Source: Hermodice carunculata (lineage: Eukaryota; Annelida; Polychaeta; Eunicida; Amphinomidae). Taken from it: a stretch of 64,000 bases of DNA. Under the pieces are notes generated by a model. That model was not told the DNA's origin and ran no database searches. It saw nothing but the letters and a program-made list of their open reading frames with translations. The stretch is from contig OZ026622.1 in NCBI GenBank assembly GCA_964020975.1, positions 54,869,045 to 54,933,044 of the forward strand. The letters are read 5' to 3'. This document shows, piece by piece, positions 24,486 to 36,270 of the stretch. How positions within the stretch are numbered: the first letter of the stretch is position 1; each line of letters starts with the position of its first letter. Made by a program: the position numbers and the translations under genes.

Positions 24486-25106
24486 GAACATTTATATGTT
24501 TTAGGGTGTTTTTATGTCTGTGTGTGAACACGAACATATTGTGTTTTTTTTTTCCCAAACATTCTTTTGCAAATACATGTAATAATAAAATACATGTAAT
24601 GCAAATTAGGCCAGTTTGAAAATTTCAATCGCTCCTGGTTTCAAAAGTATTCAGCGCAGTGGCCCAAATTTGGGTTTGCTTGAATGTTTGGTGGGGCATT
24701 GCACCAGTTAACTGTGTTACCACTATCACACAATTTAAATTTAAGCTGATTATAGATACATGTGCCACTGGAAAAGTCCAGTTTATATGTTTGTGCTGTG
24801 GGTGCATCCAATGAACCGTGAACAACAGTTGTAAAATATAATTTTATGCTAATTATGGACACATGAAAATTTTAAAAGTTGAATATTTTCAGAGCATTTT
24901 TAGGTAGGGGTTCTGAGCTGGTGCTTGATTTTTTTCAAAAGTGGCCAGTTTGGTTAGAGTAAAATTAACCTTGTCAGCCAAATGTTGATTATGTTAGCCA
25001 AAATCATAAGAAAAGATAAGAAAACTGCATGGGAAAAAATGGAGGAACTGGAATGGCTTGGTGGGGGACCAAAAAAATTCTTGCCTATATAAATGTGTTT
25101 TGGAAA

Positions 25107-25159
25107 AGAAGATTGCTGGAAACAAACCTAAAAAGAAGATTGCTGGAAACAAACCTATT
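25107..25159. repeat. 27-bp direct duplication
   Basis: AAGAAGATTGCTGGAAACAA plus ACCTA occurs twice in tandem. It is a recent local duplication. Confidence 0.85.
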
Positions 25160-25648
25160 TTAATGGTAGCCTGATAAAGCCAACACACAAGATTTCAACG
25201 TTGAATATATAAAAACTATTAAACATGCAGATATAGAGGTTTAATTCAAAGCTAACTTTATATGTGTGACATATATGCTATATAAAGGCTTATCCATTAT
25301 AGCTATGAAAATGTGCAAATTTTGGCACAGATTTGGTATAAGGCAATCTCTTTGTTTTCTGTTTCACATTTTTAACTCTTTCAGAGCAATGCCAGTCACT
25401 GAATATAGAAATATTTGGTTGCATAATGTAATTAGTATGATAGAAAACACCAACTGAAGTCACGCATATGAAATTGAAGATAAAGTGACCTTCAGCCAGC
25501 TGTGTGTCAACACTTTGACTGTGAGGGTCTTCCTCAAGGGTGGATGTTACTTAAGTTTTGTGGCAAAAAACAAAGGTGTATCAATAAGTAAGTTGAACAG
25601 TCTTCTGCAGCCACGGAAAGAGACCAAAAAAATAGCATTACATTCTAA

Positions 25649-25840
25649 TAATGAAACCTCCATATACAGACACTCAAATGTCTCATATATTCACTGAACA
25701 ACACAAGTTTTGAGGGACAAAACAGTTAATTAACATTGTTATTTGATTCATTATTTGACATGTTCAGATCTGTGGTACCTTTTTTTTGGGGGGGGGGGGG
25801 GGTAGACAGATGGCATCATTATAATAAATTTTCATTGACA
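25649..25840. mobile_element. TA-flanked MITE (ATTATAATGACAC type), diverged copy
   Basis: It shares the order GACACTCA, ATATTCA, AAGTTTTGA, GACAAAA, TTGATTCATT, GACATGTTCAG and CATCATTATAATAAA with the cleaner copy at 50412-50589. It is interrupted by a T/G homopolymer near 25780-25802. Confidence 0.55.
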
Positions 25841-25885
25841 GGGAAACCTCATTACAATGGCACTCAGATACTTGATTCACCTGGC
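25838..25885. mobile_element. MITE end fragment
   Basis: CAGGGAAACCTCATTACAAT then GGCACTCAGATA repeats the left end of the same family immediately after the copy at 25649-25840. The right part is missing. Confidence 0.4.
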
Positions 25886-25950
25886 TAACATTTTCAGATA
25901 TATTGCACATATTGTGCGGACCTGTCATGTTATTAGAATTGTGTTTTCAC

Positions 25951-25962
<12 letters not shown>

Positions 25963-25988
<26 letters not shown>
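25963..25988. repeat. (TA)n microsatellite
   Basis: A short TA tract after a TGTGTGTG run; simple-sequence DNA only. Confidence 0.9.
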
Positions 25989-25992
<4 letters not shown>

Positions 25993-27349
25993 TACACATA
26001 ATATTGATTGAGAGAGCATGTAGGTGACAGTGTTGAAGATACTGATCTTATGTGTCCTTTTTCAGGTCAGCATGACCTGCAGTCAAACCTGTTGACCTGT
26101 CTGTTATTTAACATTATGGCGGGGGGGGGGGGGGGGGGGAGGTACTTAACATCCACATGTAGTGTAGACAGCATGAAAATGAACTAAAATTTGTGGACCA
26201 AAATATTACCCCAAGGAGCCCTATGGTAATATCCTCAATGCTTTCCTTGTTAAAATAAGACTCCAATATCCTTGTAGGCCTTTGAGCATGCTAAGGTTTC
26301 ATCAGTTCTCAGCAGAATGAACTGTGTCCCATTAGTTCAAAATTTTTAAATAAAACATTATAGCTAACAACATGTGACATGTACGCATGTGTTTCCTGCC
26401 TGGTGTTAATCAGGCAAGAGTTAAATCCCAGGTTTCATTGTGTGAATCGTAACTTGTAAAGGTACTGTACTTGATCAATATTGGAGCTTAGCTATTTCCC
26501 GCTCATTTTTCAGTTTTGATGTAGGCCTACAATAACAGTGCATACCACATGCATCTGGACTGTGTATTTATTTTCGGTGGCAGGAGTTGGTGTGATATAA
26601 CATTTTGATAAAAGTTTCATAAAGTAATGCTATCTCTCATGCAGCAGATGGTTGCAGACCGTTGTGTCTAGGTTACTTCACATTGATCTTGACTCGCAAT
26701 CTCCTTGTAGTTTGGTATGAAACAGCAGATGGCCTGACACAAATCTGACACCAGCAGTTGCCAACATACAGCAGGTATCCTTGTCACGTTGTAGGCCACA
26801 AAATGAAAAACTTGTTTGGCAGACTTAGTTTTGCTTCTTTCATCAGTGCAAAAAATCCAATAGATTTTTCTGTTTACTAGTCACTTATTCTTACTTGTTT
26901 CAGGTGATGGCATAAAACTATCAAAATTAAAACACAATGAAATAACACTTAATAGGCATTGGAACTCCATCCAAAATAGTGAAATTGAAATTCACATACC
27001 TGTCTGAAATTTATGCAAAAATAAAAAGTGTGGAATGACATACTCCAGCAGTTCTAACATGAATTTATTTTTAGTGTTTGAGCTGGCCAGAGTAGGAAAA
27101 CTGATTTTGTCTTTAAAAAACAGATTGTTTACATTGTACACATAGTACATATAAATTTACAGTGCCTTGACCCAGGTAATCTTTTGGTCTTTCAAGACAT
27201 GCATTTTATATTGATGATAATATGAATGTGAACGAAAGAGTTTAATCCCTTCCCATCATGTTCATTAAAAAAGGTGAGTGTCTTAGAAGCTAAATATTGA
27301 CTGTCAGGTTGTATCTGTGGGCTGATGCATTCTTCGGTGCATTTTACAG

Positions 27350-27420
27350 GTTGGTAGATGACAGGTGCGTGGTACAGCCAGATGCTGGAGATCTTACCAA
27401 CCCACCCAAGAAATTCAGAG
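27350..27420 (+). CDS. ITPR: ITPR coding exon 2
   Basis: The exon encodes [20 protein letters not shown] followed by KFR, a near-invariant stretch of IP3 receptors just after GFISTLG. The acceptor is a T-rich tract ending ttttacag and the donor is AGAG|gtacag. The first G completes the Gly codon of exon 1 and the final G begins the Asp codon completed by exon 3, so both junctions are in phase. The 71-nt length is 1 + 69 + 1. Residues 32-54 lie in the first beta-trefoil. No disruption is seen. Confidence 0.93.
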
Positions 27421-28377
27421 GTACAGTTCTCATGGTTAGCTTGTTCAGATGTGCCCTCATGATGGCCATGTTGTATTTTCTCAGACACTGTACATGTACA
27501 GTTAATGTGAACTCTACGTTCAGGAAGGGTCTGGATGTTGTGAAGCAGAATAAATGCTGTTCTGTCGTGGGATTGGGTGGTTTTTCTAAATGGATACTTG
27601 TAAGCGTGCTTCCTTGACATAACAGCTGGCGTGATTCTCATAAAAGGTCGACTGATGCTGTGTCAATGATGGCTTCATGCTCATGTCAGACATGCTAGGG
27701 CAGGGCTCACCAATTTGCATGTCCTATTGTCCGGGACAAGTAAAAATTGATGGGATACAAGTAAAATTTGTGAAAAGTAACATGTAAAAGAACGGAGCAC
27801 TTGTCCCCGGACAAAGAGACCATGGAGAGAATTGTCTTGCCCTGTAGGGTCCTTACACTGTGTTTGACCCAGGGCAAAATGTAACATGGGGATTGTCCAT
27901 GTAATATACACTGTCTTGAACAGTTTTTAACCCTGCTCCAGCACTAAACCATACCTCTTTTTGGAAGGATGCTCCCAGTTGTGTATTTAGCGGGCAGGGT
28001 CCTGTTCATGAAATCACAGAGAAAAAGTTTAGTTGCAATTTCACCATTTGCAATGAGACATGGTGGAGAAGTTTGTATTTTATAATAATTTCAGAGGACA
28101 AAATATGGATTTCACAGTTCAGGATTTATTGAAATGTCAATTCACAAATGCTGAATCACATTTCACTTGATTCTTGGTGTTTCATGGTTCACAAAATTAC
28201 TATGTAGTTTCACAGTTCATCAAAAATTAAAAAGCCTCAAACACAGGTTATCAAAAAAAGCTGTCAAAAATTTGATGATGTTTGCCATGATGTAAAATTC
28301 AACTGTATTAGGACTGAAAAAGCTGCATAAAACACTTTGAATTTGTTCAGATTTTCCATGTATTCATTTTATTTCAG
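27421..28377 (+). other. ITPR intron 2
   Basis: A 957-nt intron between exons 2 and 3. Positions 27703-27850 look like a truncated copy of a repeat beginning CAGGGCTCACCAATTTGCA, related to the small element near 39909-40057 (both carry GGACAAGT and CACTTGTCC words). The rest shows no recognisable structure. Confidence 0.85.
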
Positions 28378-28493
28378 ACTGCCTCTTCAAGATATGTCCC
28401 ATGAACAGATACTCTGCACAGAAGCAGTTCTGGAAGGCGACCAAGCAGAGTGCTACAAGTGCTACCGATGCTGTGCTGCTCAAGAAGCTCCAT
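28378..28493 (+). CDS. ITPR: ITPR coding exon 3
   Basis: The exon encodes (D)[20 protein letters not shown] then [18 protein letters not shown], matching the IP3 receptor suppressor domain. [15 protein letters not shown] is a family hallmark; the stretch after it is variable between paralogues, and the wording here ([10 protein letters not shown]) is closer to type 1 than type 2 of vertebrates as I remember them. The acceptor is attttatttcag and the donor is CAT|gtaagt, leaving phase 0. It ends at residue 93. The expected continuation (HAA-L-KKQNE...) was looked for by eye through the rest of the window and not found, so the gene continues beyond position 64000. Confidence 0.93.
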
Positions 28494-28756
28494 GTAAGTC
28501 TTATTTCACATGAGGAGAGTTATCCATTAGCCATTTAGCCAAATGCTGATATTTCTTAAATTTGGGTGAAGAAATCTGAAAATAGCTAAAAAATTCTAAA
28601 GTGTGCATGTGTATTTCCAATTTTGGCTGCAGATTTTTGAAGTCTGTATTTGTCCCTGTGAGTGAATAAGAAAGACCAGTGTGAGCTGTGGAGTGATGTC
28701 TTCATCACAAAGACATGAGGACCAATAGGAATGAAAGGGTAATTTAGTTCTAATGA

Positions 28757-28900
28757 CCAAATGGTGTAATGGTTAAGACATGTCATTCACACAACACACT
28801 TATGCAGAGCCATCTAGCTTTGAACCCTGGTGGGTCTCTTCACTTTATTTGAGGAGGACACCTCAAGTGTCCCAAGTGCAGCTATTGCAAATGTTCCAAA
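28757..28900 (+). mobile_element. tRNA-derived SINE (degraded)
   Basis: AATGGTGTAATGGTTAAGAC resembles a Pol III A box in a tRNA-like context and TTTGAACCCTGGTGGG, about 50 bp further on, a B box. The body that follows (GAGGAGGACACCTCAAGTGT) has no tRNA fold. No tail or TSD was found. It is a SINE relic rather than a tRNA gene because the anticodon arm and acceptor pairing are absent. Confidence 0.5.
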
Positions 28901-30867
28901 AGAAAAGGGAAAAAAAAGACAATTAGCAGGTGGTGTAGCTAAAATCATCGAGGAATCAACCACTGGTAGGAACAGTACAAGCATGGTTTAAGTAAAAATG
29001 TATTAATATTATGGTGGACCGTGGTATTTCATGTATATTCTTGCTCTGAGAGAAGAAGAACCATTATGCTCCATGAATTTTTGAAATCACCAACTTTGGT
29101 CTTGATGCTGGGAACATGTCTTCTTGATGTATAACAAGGTCACATGACCTTGATATTTATTATAGGTTTTCAGATGTGCATATCGTGATATTGAAAAGAT
29201 TTAAAATGGTGAAATTGATATATACATGTATGTATTGTGTCTGGAGATCAACTCACTTTGAGCAAGATATGCATCCAGTGTTTTCACAAGACAAAATTTG
29301 GGGTGGTGTCATAATCATATAAATGCAGGGGTACAGAACAAATTTTCAGTGGCGTTACATATAAATGAACAGGAGTTTTGACCCTTTCAATTATTTTCAA
29401 AGACTGTTTCACAATCTAAAAGGGTAAAACACCCTCATATGGAAAAGTACAAGATCATATCCAGTGTTATCAAGCACAAACTGTCAGTCTTGCCCAGATT
29501 AATTTTGACAGTCTTTGACATGTCATACTATTATTATCATTATATTATGCTAATCAGACCTGATATAATAAGCTGGTTTAAACTCTGGCAGTTTTTGCTA
29601 TGGTTACTAAGCCTGCTTGGACCCTGAACACAATATTAGCCCTCCTGTGTTCAATTCAAAAGACAGTCAACAAGAGTGCTCAATTGCAAATGTAATATCT
29701 GGCAGTCCAAGCCCAGCCTTTGCCAGGAAGGTTATGGGCCAAGATCATGCCATCATGGATTCATGGTAGGTTTCTTCTAAAGTTTCAACATTCAAAATGT
29801 TCTTATAGGATTTGCTATTAAGAAAATTTAGACATCCTGTAGTTTGTGGCCAGTTTGAGATCATGGGGGTTAATGACAGGAGGTACATGTATGTTAAAAG
29901 ATATGTCTTTCTTCAATCATCCTGACTCAGAATGTATTGCTTAGTGCATGCTAAAATCAGGTTTATTTCTTTTGTGTACAACCCACAAAACAAGTATGTA
30001 TACTACTAAGTTTTGTTACAACTGGGCCTTTGGCACTTGTTTTGTCTGATTTCTAAGATATTCCTCATTTTAAAGATAAAGAAACAAACAAACACAAATA
30101 CACACACAAAATGCTGGTATTTTTTGCATTTAGGGAATCAAATGCCCTTTGTGTCAGCAATTTCCTTCTAGCCATCCTCATGAAATAAAATTTCCATTCA
30201 CGGTCTTTCATCCCATTCCTTGGATACAAAAGGCACTTCAAAATCTGAACAGAGGACGTGTAACACTTCTTAGCTCAGACCAGTGTCCATTTACCAAATA
30301 GCTAAGTTCCGGGTTGCACCTAGGGTCTGATGATGCATAAATATTTATACAGGAACCATACATTCATGTCGTAATGTTTCCAGTGGCGATCACAGCTTTT
30401 TTTTTTTAAACAAAAACAAAAAACAGTAGGTCATGTGATTCCATTTTAGAAGTTTTCAACATAAAAATAGCATCTGCTTCAATTTAGGTGCTATCCACTT
30501 TCCATGTGACAGAAAAAAAAAGCGTAAACAATTCTACAATCACAAATTGACAGCGTGCAAAGTTGTCATAGACTTCTTCCTGGTGTTTCAAATCTTGTTG
30601 TTTACAGTTGATTTTGCCTGGTTGTCATGTAAGTCTGAATCATTGAAAATCAACACCCTGTTCTGTGTTTCCAATTAAACTGATGCCAAAATCAGGAGCA
30701 ACATAACAAATATGATACCTTTGAAAAATTATTCTTGGCAAGAAAGAGTTCTGATTGTTGATCCATGAAGCCAAGCAAAACTGGCTGGGACCTGGCTGGA
30801 CGTCAAATGTCTACATCAGTGTTTGACTTGTGAAGCATTTACAGTAAAATTTTTTGTATTGATCAGG

Positions 30868-31068
30868 AATGTATCTAAGACCTCCTACCTTGGTACAGCA
30901 TAGCCTGGGTCAACAGCTGTCCTTGGTGTGGCTAGCTGTTTACTGGAATGTATCTTAGACCTACCTTGGGACAACATAACCTGGGTCAACAGCTGTCCTT
31001 GGTGTGACTAGCTGTTTGCTGGAATGTATCTAAGGCCTCTTACCTTGAGACTGCATAGCCTGGTAAGG
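30868..31068. repeat. ~80-bp tandem repeat, 2.5 units
   Basis: The unit starts GAATGTATCTAAGACCT and includes AGCCTGGGTCAACAGCTGTC and TAGCTGTTT. Two full copies and a partial third are seen. The unit contains a variant of the CAACAGCTTTCCTTGG hairpin core found in the TTAA elements, paired with a short AGCTGTT. Confidence 0.75.
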
Positions 31069-31216
31069 CCACAGAGTCCACTGTCTCCACAGAGGTCAGT
31101 TCTGCATGCAAGAACTATGATACTTTCATTTCATTTGCCCCTTCAAGATGACTACCTGTCTTGTAAGGTCACATTTCTCGTACACTTTGGTTGGCTTTAT
31201 TGGGGGGGGGGGGGGG

Positions 31217-31393
31217 CACAGTACACCATGTATGATACAGAGAGAGACCTCTTAGGGGGACCACTGTTCACCATGTGTGATACAGAGAGACCTCTCAGGA
31301 GGACTACTGTGCACTTTGTGTGATACAGAGTGAGACCTCTCCGGAGGACCACTGTACACCATGTATGATACAGTGTGAGACCTCTTTTGGGAA
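31217..31393. repeat. ~57-bp tandem repeat, about 3 units
   Basis: The unit contains CACCATGTATGATACAGAGAG, then AGACCTCTCAGGAGGACYAC and TGT. The words AGAGACCTCT and GGACTACTGT resemble the outer ends of the pogo-like MITEs nearby, so the array may have grown from a MITE end. It follows a G16 run (31201-31216). Confidence 0.7.
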
Positions 31394-31582
31394 ACCAATT
31401 GATCTATACTTCCAAAACTGTAGCCAATATTAGGTATACAGGAATAATTAAGATTCTGCTGTGTCCTTTCAATAATTTATTTTAAAATTTTTTATACATT
31501 TACACATTTCTGTAGCCAAATTCAAGAAGCATTAATTAGCACTTGGCCATTTTGGCAGCCTGCTCCCTGTGCTCCACTCCAG

Positions 31583-31676
31583 GCATACTTATGGTCCACT
31601 GCCGGGCATACTGGCAACCTGCTGCTTGGTCCACTGTCATGCATACTGGCAACCTGCTGCTTGTGGTCCTCTGTCA
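31583..31676. repeat. ~43-bp tandem repeat, two units
   Basis: GCATACTGGCAACCTGCTGC then TTG-TCC and a CACTGTCA-like link, in two good copies with a looser copy upstream. Confidence 0.7.
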
Positions 31677-31863
31677 GTGGAAGTGCAGCCCTAGGTTTAC
31701 ACCTGTTTTGTGTAACATTACGGGTACTCAGGCATGTAGAAGTGAGCAGTGTCTTTTGTCAGCAAAAAGCGTGGAATACTTTAACTCATAGCCCAGCAAA
31801 TAGGTCTTCGTTGGAAGTCTGCAGCTTTTCATGTATATTTTTGACTTTCCACATAATCCAAAA

Positions 31864-32037
31864 TAGAGTAAAACCTGTTTTGAGAGAGTGCCCATAGTAC
31901 AGGCCATAAGTGGTCACATAAGCCAGGTGACCTCTCAATAGAGGTACAGTAACATAGGAAAGATGGCAAAAGGGACATGGTGTGAAAGGTCAGGTGGGCG
32001 TTCCTCACAGTGGTCTCTCAAAACAGGTTTCACTGTA
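31864..32037. mobile_element. pogo/Tc1-like MITE (CAGTGAAACCTGTTTTGAGAG type)
   Basis: TA-flanked. The left end is GAGTAAAACCTGTTTTGAGA and the right end CTCTCAAAACAGGTTTCACTG followed by TA. The interior is GTGGTC/GACCTC-rich and non-coding. Length ~170 bp. Confidence 0.75.
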
Positions 32038-33007
32038 TTTTAATTAAAGTTGTTAACTTTGATCAAACATATACAGTGTGGTAACAGGATCAGTCCATTT
32101 CCTGTCCAGACACAACATGTTAACTTGTGCTCACTTTATGATCCCACTAAGGGGCAAATACCTTGAAAATGTTAATCACTTGGGTCAAGGACCCTCTACA
32201 CTGGATACGTGCTGTCACGCGACCACACACAAAAATACCATTTCATTCCAATTATGGGTTGCCATTAAAAAAGTAAACAATATTTAAGAATATAAACACA
32301 GTCAGTCCTTGTCAGCAGATGGGGTGAGGTGGGGTAATAGATTTTATTACTTTATATTGCATTGCCAGCTGGTATCATTTCAGGCTGTTGCAGATGAATG
32401 TAATTTTCATATTGCTTTATGTCAGCTGTGAAAAAATCATCACATATTTTAGCCGAAGAATAGCTAGGAAATTTCCTTTTGTCTTTCCAATCGCCATACC
32501 GTGATGTTAGTGTCACTATTAGAAAGCATTGCTTGCCAGACAGACCAGTTTCCCTGTTTTTCCACCCCACTCAGACACAAGTCTGGTAGAGATATTATAA
32601 AGTTTGGTGTGCTTAGCAGGCAATAAAGAGCATGGAAAAAGAACAAAATGACACACATTAGTATATTAGAGGTGACGGAGAAGTGTAATTTTGAAGTATA
32701 TATTGAGGCTTGAATCAATATCTTTTGGTGAAGAATAGTCCTTACAAATTTTTCACATGCTGGCCTGTTTATCAACAAGGTGTCTAGCCTTTGTTATGAG
32801 TAATTTTGCTGTTGTATTCACAGTATGTGCTAGATCGCACCAGAAACTGCGAACTATAATAACACAACACCTGCAGACAACAGCAGCTGCAACTAATTCC
32901 AGGAGTGTTATATACTGGTGGGTCAGGTAATTTGTTGGTTATGTACATGTATGTCACTTTGTATGCTTTGCTACAAACTTTCAGGACTATAAATTATTGA
33001 GTCTCTC

Positions 33008-33034
33008 TTTTTTTTTTTTTTTTTTTTTTTTTTT
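33008..33034. repeat. Poly-T run
   Basis: About 27 T residues; possibly the tail of an unrecognised - strand retroelement, but no body was identified. Confidence 0.9.
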
Positions 33035-33240
33035 GTGACTCCAAATGTCTGTTAGTTTGCCAAACATGTTATTTTGCGATGCAGTCAATTTGCAGATACT
33101 TGAGACAGATTTGTTGAGCATGGATAAATTTACATACTGTCCGAACATGGTCACCAAAATGCAACTTGCGAGTTGTGTCCGAATCTCTGGTGTGCTTTTT
33201 GCATATTGTCAGGAAAAGAAACCAGTATAATGTGTTCTGG

Positions 33241-33467
33241 TATACACAGTAAAAAAAATGTCACTAAAGAGGCAGATGGTGCCCATTTGAACTGAATGTT
33301 TAGTATACAAAAGTCCATTTAGAGTAGTCACTGCCCACATAAAGGATTAAGGCAGGTGCTCACTAAACAGAGGTCTATTTGTCCATGGAAAGTATAAGGA
33401 CAGTTAAACAAGGTAGGGTAGAAATGCCCAGTTGAGACAGGTGCATCCTTGTACAGGTTTCACTGTA
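33241..33467. mobile_element. pogo/Tc1-like MITE, diverged
   Basis: The right end TACAGGTTTCACTGTA is intact and the left end (TACACAGTAAAAAAAATGTC) is degraded. Internal GAGGTCTATTTGTCC and AAGTATAAGGACAG keep the family word order. Confidence 0.5.
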
Positions 33468-33789
33468 CAGTCAGGCAACGTTTGTGTGAGTAAAACTCGG
33501 GGAACATGACCGTCTGACAGGCAGAGCAAAGTGGCATGCTCAGGAAAACATGAAGATGACAGGTCCACGTCCCAGGCCCCAGCCATAAACAAAATCAGAG
33601 AAAATAAGAATACAGGAAAATTAATGTATTCTTTTTGGTGGGGTGTCAAGGGTGATAAGAGACAAAAGTAGCGAAACCACATGTCTTCAGTGGAGGCGTT
33701 TAATACCATGTAAATCTTATAGCAACACATACTGCATAAACTGTGTGAAAAATAAGAAATACATGTAGTCTCTTATGACCATATACATG

Positions 33790-33940
33790 TACAGTAGTCC
33801 CTCGTTTGAGAGACCGCCCCTAGTGCCACCCAAAAGGCAGTCACATAAAGCAGGTGGTCCCTCAAAGGAGGTATAAATAACATGAAAAGTACTACAGAAT
33901 GACCTGACAACTGTGGTCTCTCAAAGGAGGGACTACTGTA
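33790..33940. mobile_element. pogo/Tc1-like MITE (CAGTAGTCCCTC type), 151 bp
   Basis: Cleanest copy. TA then CAGTAGTCCCTCGTTTGAGA at the left; GTCTCTCAAAGGAGGGACTA then CTG and TA at the right: a ~24-bp inverted repeat with one mismatch. The TA dinucleotide duplication and CAG ends fit the Tc1/mariner-pogo superfamily. No coding capacity. Confidence 0.85.
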
Positions 33941-35481
33941 GTTACAAAATGTGATTTCCACAGTGCTTGAAAACATATCAGAGCCAGGCATGCTCACCTG
34001 TTATCAGGAAGCAGTCCCAGTTCCCATCATTAGCATACTTTCAGTTTTACCTGTGCTGGGAGACCAGCCTGGCACCGTTCTTCTGTTGCCACTGTTCCCC
34101 AGGGTATGGTTCCAGGAGACAGGAACCAGTGCAAATACTACACGGTAAGGCCAAAAAAAATGTCTTTGTTTGGGGTTCCCCTACCGACCCTTGCCCAAAC
34201 CTCCCTACCCTAAAACTTTTTATTGATTTTCAAAACAAAAAAAATCTAGGCAGATTTTCTTCATGAAATTCACAATTTATCCATTTTAAGTCACTTTTCT
34301 TCTGTTTTCAGAGCAAAAATTTTTTAAAAAAAGAAAAAAAAAGCCTAGCTACCTACCCTATTTATTTTTGGCATGTAACCTCAAACGCACTGTTTATTTT
34401 CTTTGGCCTAAACTGACTCAAAAGAAGAAAAAAGCTGATAGTCTTAACGTAGTAAAGCATGTTGAGACTTACTGAATTTGTGAAAACAACAAGCTGTTCT
34501 TGTTACAAGGTGAAAAAAGGCAGAAGATTTTAGAAGGGAAAATACATGCATCTTATTTTCATAAATAAGTTAAACAAAGAATTATTGACAAAATTATGTA
34601 CATGTCCTCTGATGTTTACATTTGTTTTGCAAAATAAAAAAACAAAAACAAAAAACCCACAATTGTTTAAAAACATTTTAGATCGAAATGTTTTTAGATA
34701 GGTCATTGAGAACAAGGAAACCAAATGGTGTAGATCGAGCCCTTCCAAACATATGCATCAAAGGGAACTGTGTGGCCTGAGAGTCGATGAATTATGTACA
34801 GATTGTTGGGCATTTTAAGTTGAGATTGTGTAAACTGATCATTCATACTTGGGCACAATCCAGAATCTGAATTGGGACGTACAAAAGAAATAGGGTCAAG
34901 GTAGCATTAAAGCATGTCAAGCCTGCACTGAGTGGACACATTAGCAGACTTTTGTATCTGTGTTGGGCCTTTTTGAACAGAGTAGACTCATCGAACATGC
35001 CTGGACTAATATGTGATGAAAACTGCATGCCGTATGAGGTTGTATTGATCAGACCAAGTCCTCGTGTGTATTTTTAAACAAGGCTAAGTGGTAGCAACAT
35101 TGTGATACAACCATGTACCTCATGTATCTGCTTCGATTTTCAAGTAGATGTACAAATGTATTATACTGAGGGACAAACCATCTGGAGAGCCTGTTTAGAC
35201 CTTTCCAATGAGGATGGCCCCTAATCAGGGACATATCTATGCCTTTAAAAGTTGTAGCCAAATCAAGGAATAAAACAGTAATAACTGCATATTTCAACAC
35301 AACTCTTATATAATTCATGTTAAAATAAATTAACCATTTGCATTTGGCTTATGGCACCAGCAGTCCCTTCCTTTCTTTTTGTGATAAGGATTTTTAGGTG
35401 TCTGCTAAATGTTTAACGCTGTGTTTGCCTGTTTCTGTCACACTGCACTTACACAGAAGGAGGTCTGTCAGCAGGCAAGTG

Positions 35482-35926
35482 TACAGTGAAACCTGTGCTG
35501 AAACACCACCCCTAAAGATGACCAAAATATGGTTTCTCCAGGCAAGTGGTCTACCGTAGGAGCTATAAATAGCATGAAAAGTACTATAGCTAGAGATGTT
35601 GAAAAAGTATAGACTGACATCTTTTACATGGATTGTAAAACAGGCCAAGCGTATGTTAATCAGTCTCCATGGTACAGATATTGTCATATGCTTTCCTACC
35701 AAATTGTCAGGTGGGGGAAACTGAAGGACTCAGAGAAAACCACCATACATAGAGTGGTCGGAGCTCTTTCCACTTGCTTCCCTAGCCATGAATTGAACCG
35801 GGCCCACAGAGATGAAAGGCAAGCATGTTACTGCTGTGCCAACCTTGTACCCTTGCAAGATGTTGAAAGATGGTCCTAAAAGGCAGGTGGTGTTATTGGG
35901 GTGGTCTGTCAAGACAGAAACCAGTA
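35482..35926. mobile_element. pogo/Tc1-like MITE carrying a SINE
   Basis: The left end TACAGTGAAACCTGTGCTG and left half (35482-35604) continue after the SINE with GGTCCTAAAAGGCAGGTGGT and GGTGGTCTGTCAAGACAGAA. Removing the insert gives a normal-sized (~180 bp) family member. Confidence 0.6.
35605..35857 (-). mobile_element. tRNA-derived SINE with 11-bp TSD
   Basis: Read on the - strand, the head has an A-box-like TGGCACAGCAGTAACATG and a B box GGTTCAATTC about 40 nt on, then a body with GGTTTTCTCTGAGTCCTTCA then GTTTCCCCCACC, a motif style common in metazoan SINEs (recollection). Perfect repeats AGATGTTGAAA flank it at 35594-35604 and 35858-35868. It sits inside the MITE at 35482-35926. Transcription by Pol III is inferred from the boxes only. 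Confidence 0.75.
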
Positions 35927-36270
35927 TATATACATTGGTGTAAGGCTGTGTTTCATAGGTCAGGGTTGAAAATATTTGTGTTGGCAGTGAGTTACCCTGC
36001 CTTGTGGCCAGTGAATTTACCTCGTGGGAGTTTTAGCACTCCTGTCTTTTGGGTCTGCTGAGGTCACAGGATGGTCCTTCGTCTGTCAATGAATTAGCAT
36101 GTATCTCAGTAATTTTTGACTGTCTCTGCCAAACCACACTGACATGATGTACATTAGAGAGTGAACAGTCCAGAAATTGAGAACCTCAAAACTCACAAAA
36201 GTTGACATTTTGGCATCTTGTCATTGTCCAGTTTGTTTTATGTGTAACATGGTTGAATTTTTCAAGGTAA

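Larger units (their letters stand above)
22760..27349 (+). other. ITPR intron 1
   Basis: A 4,590-nt intron inferred from the in-phase flanking exons. It holds a degraded inverted-repeat fragment near 23411-23680, a TTAA hairpin element (24256-24485), a 27-bp direct duplication (25107-25159), MITE copies near 25649-25885, a TA repeat (25963-25988) and poly-G runs near 25786-25802 and 26119-26140. The other parts, 22760-23410, 23681-24255, 24486-25648 and 25989-27349, show nothing I can assign. Confidence 0.85.

Noticed and set aside
28757-28840. Functional tRNA gene
   Set aside because: A- and B-box-like words are present but acceptor and anticodon stems do not pair; better explained as a SINE head.
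34101-34145. Possible ITPR exon between a cag and a gtaagg
   Set aside because: Translations in all frames do not match the IP3 receptor sequence expected after residue 93.
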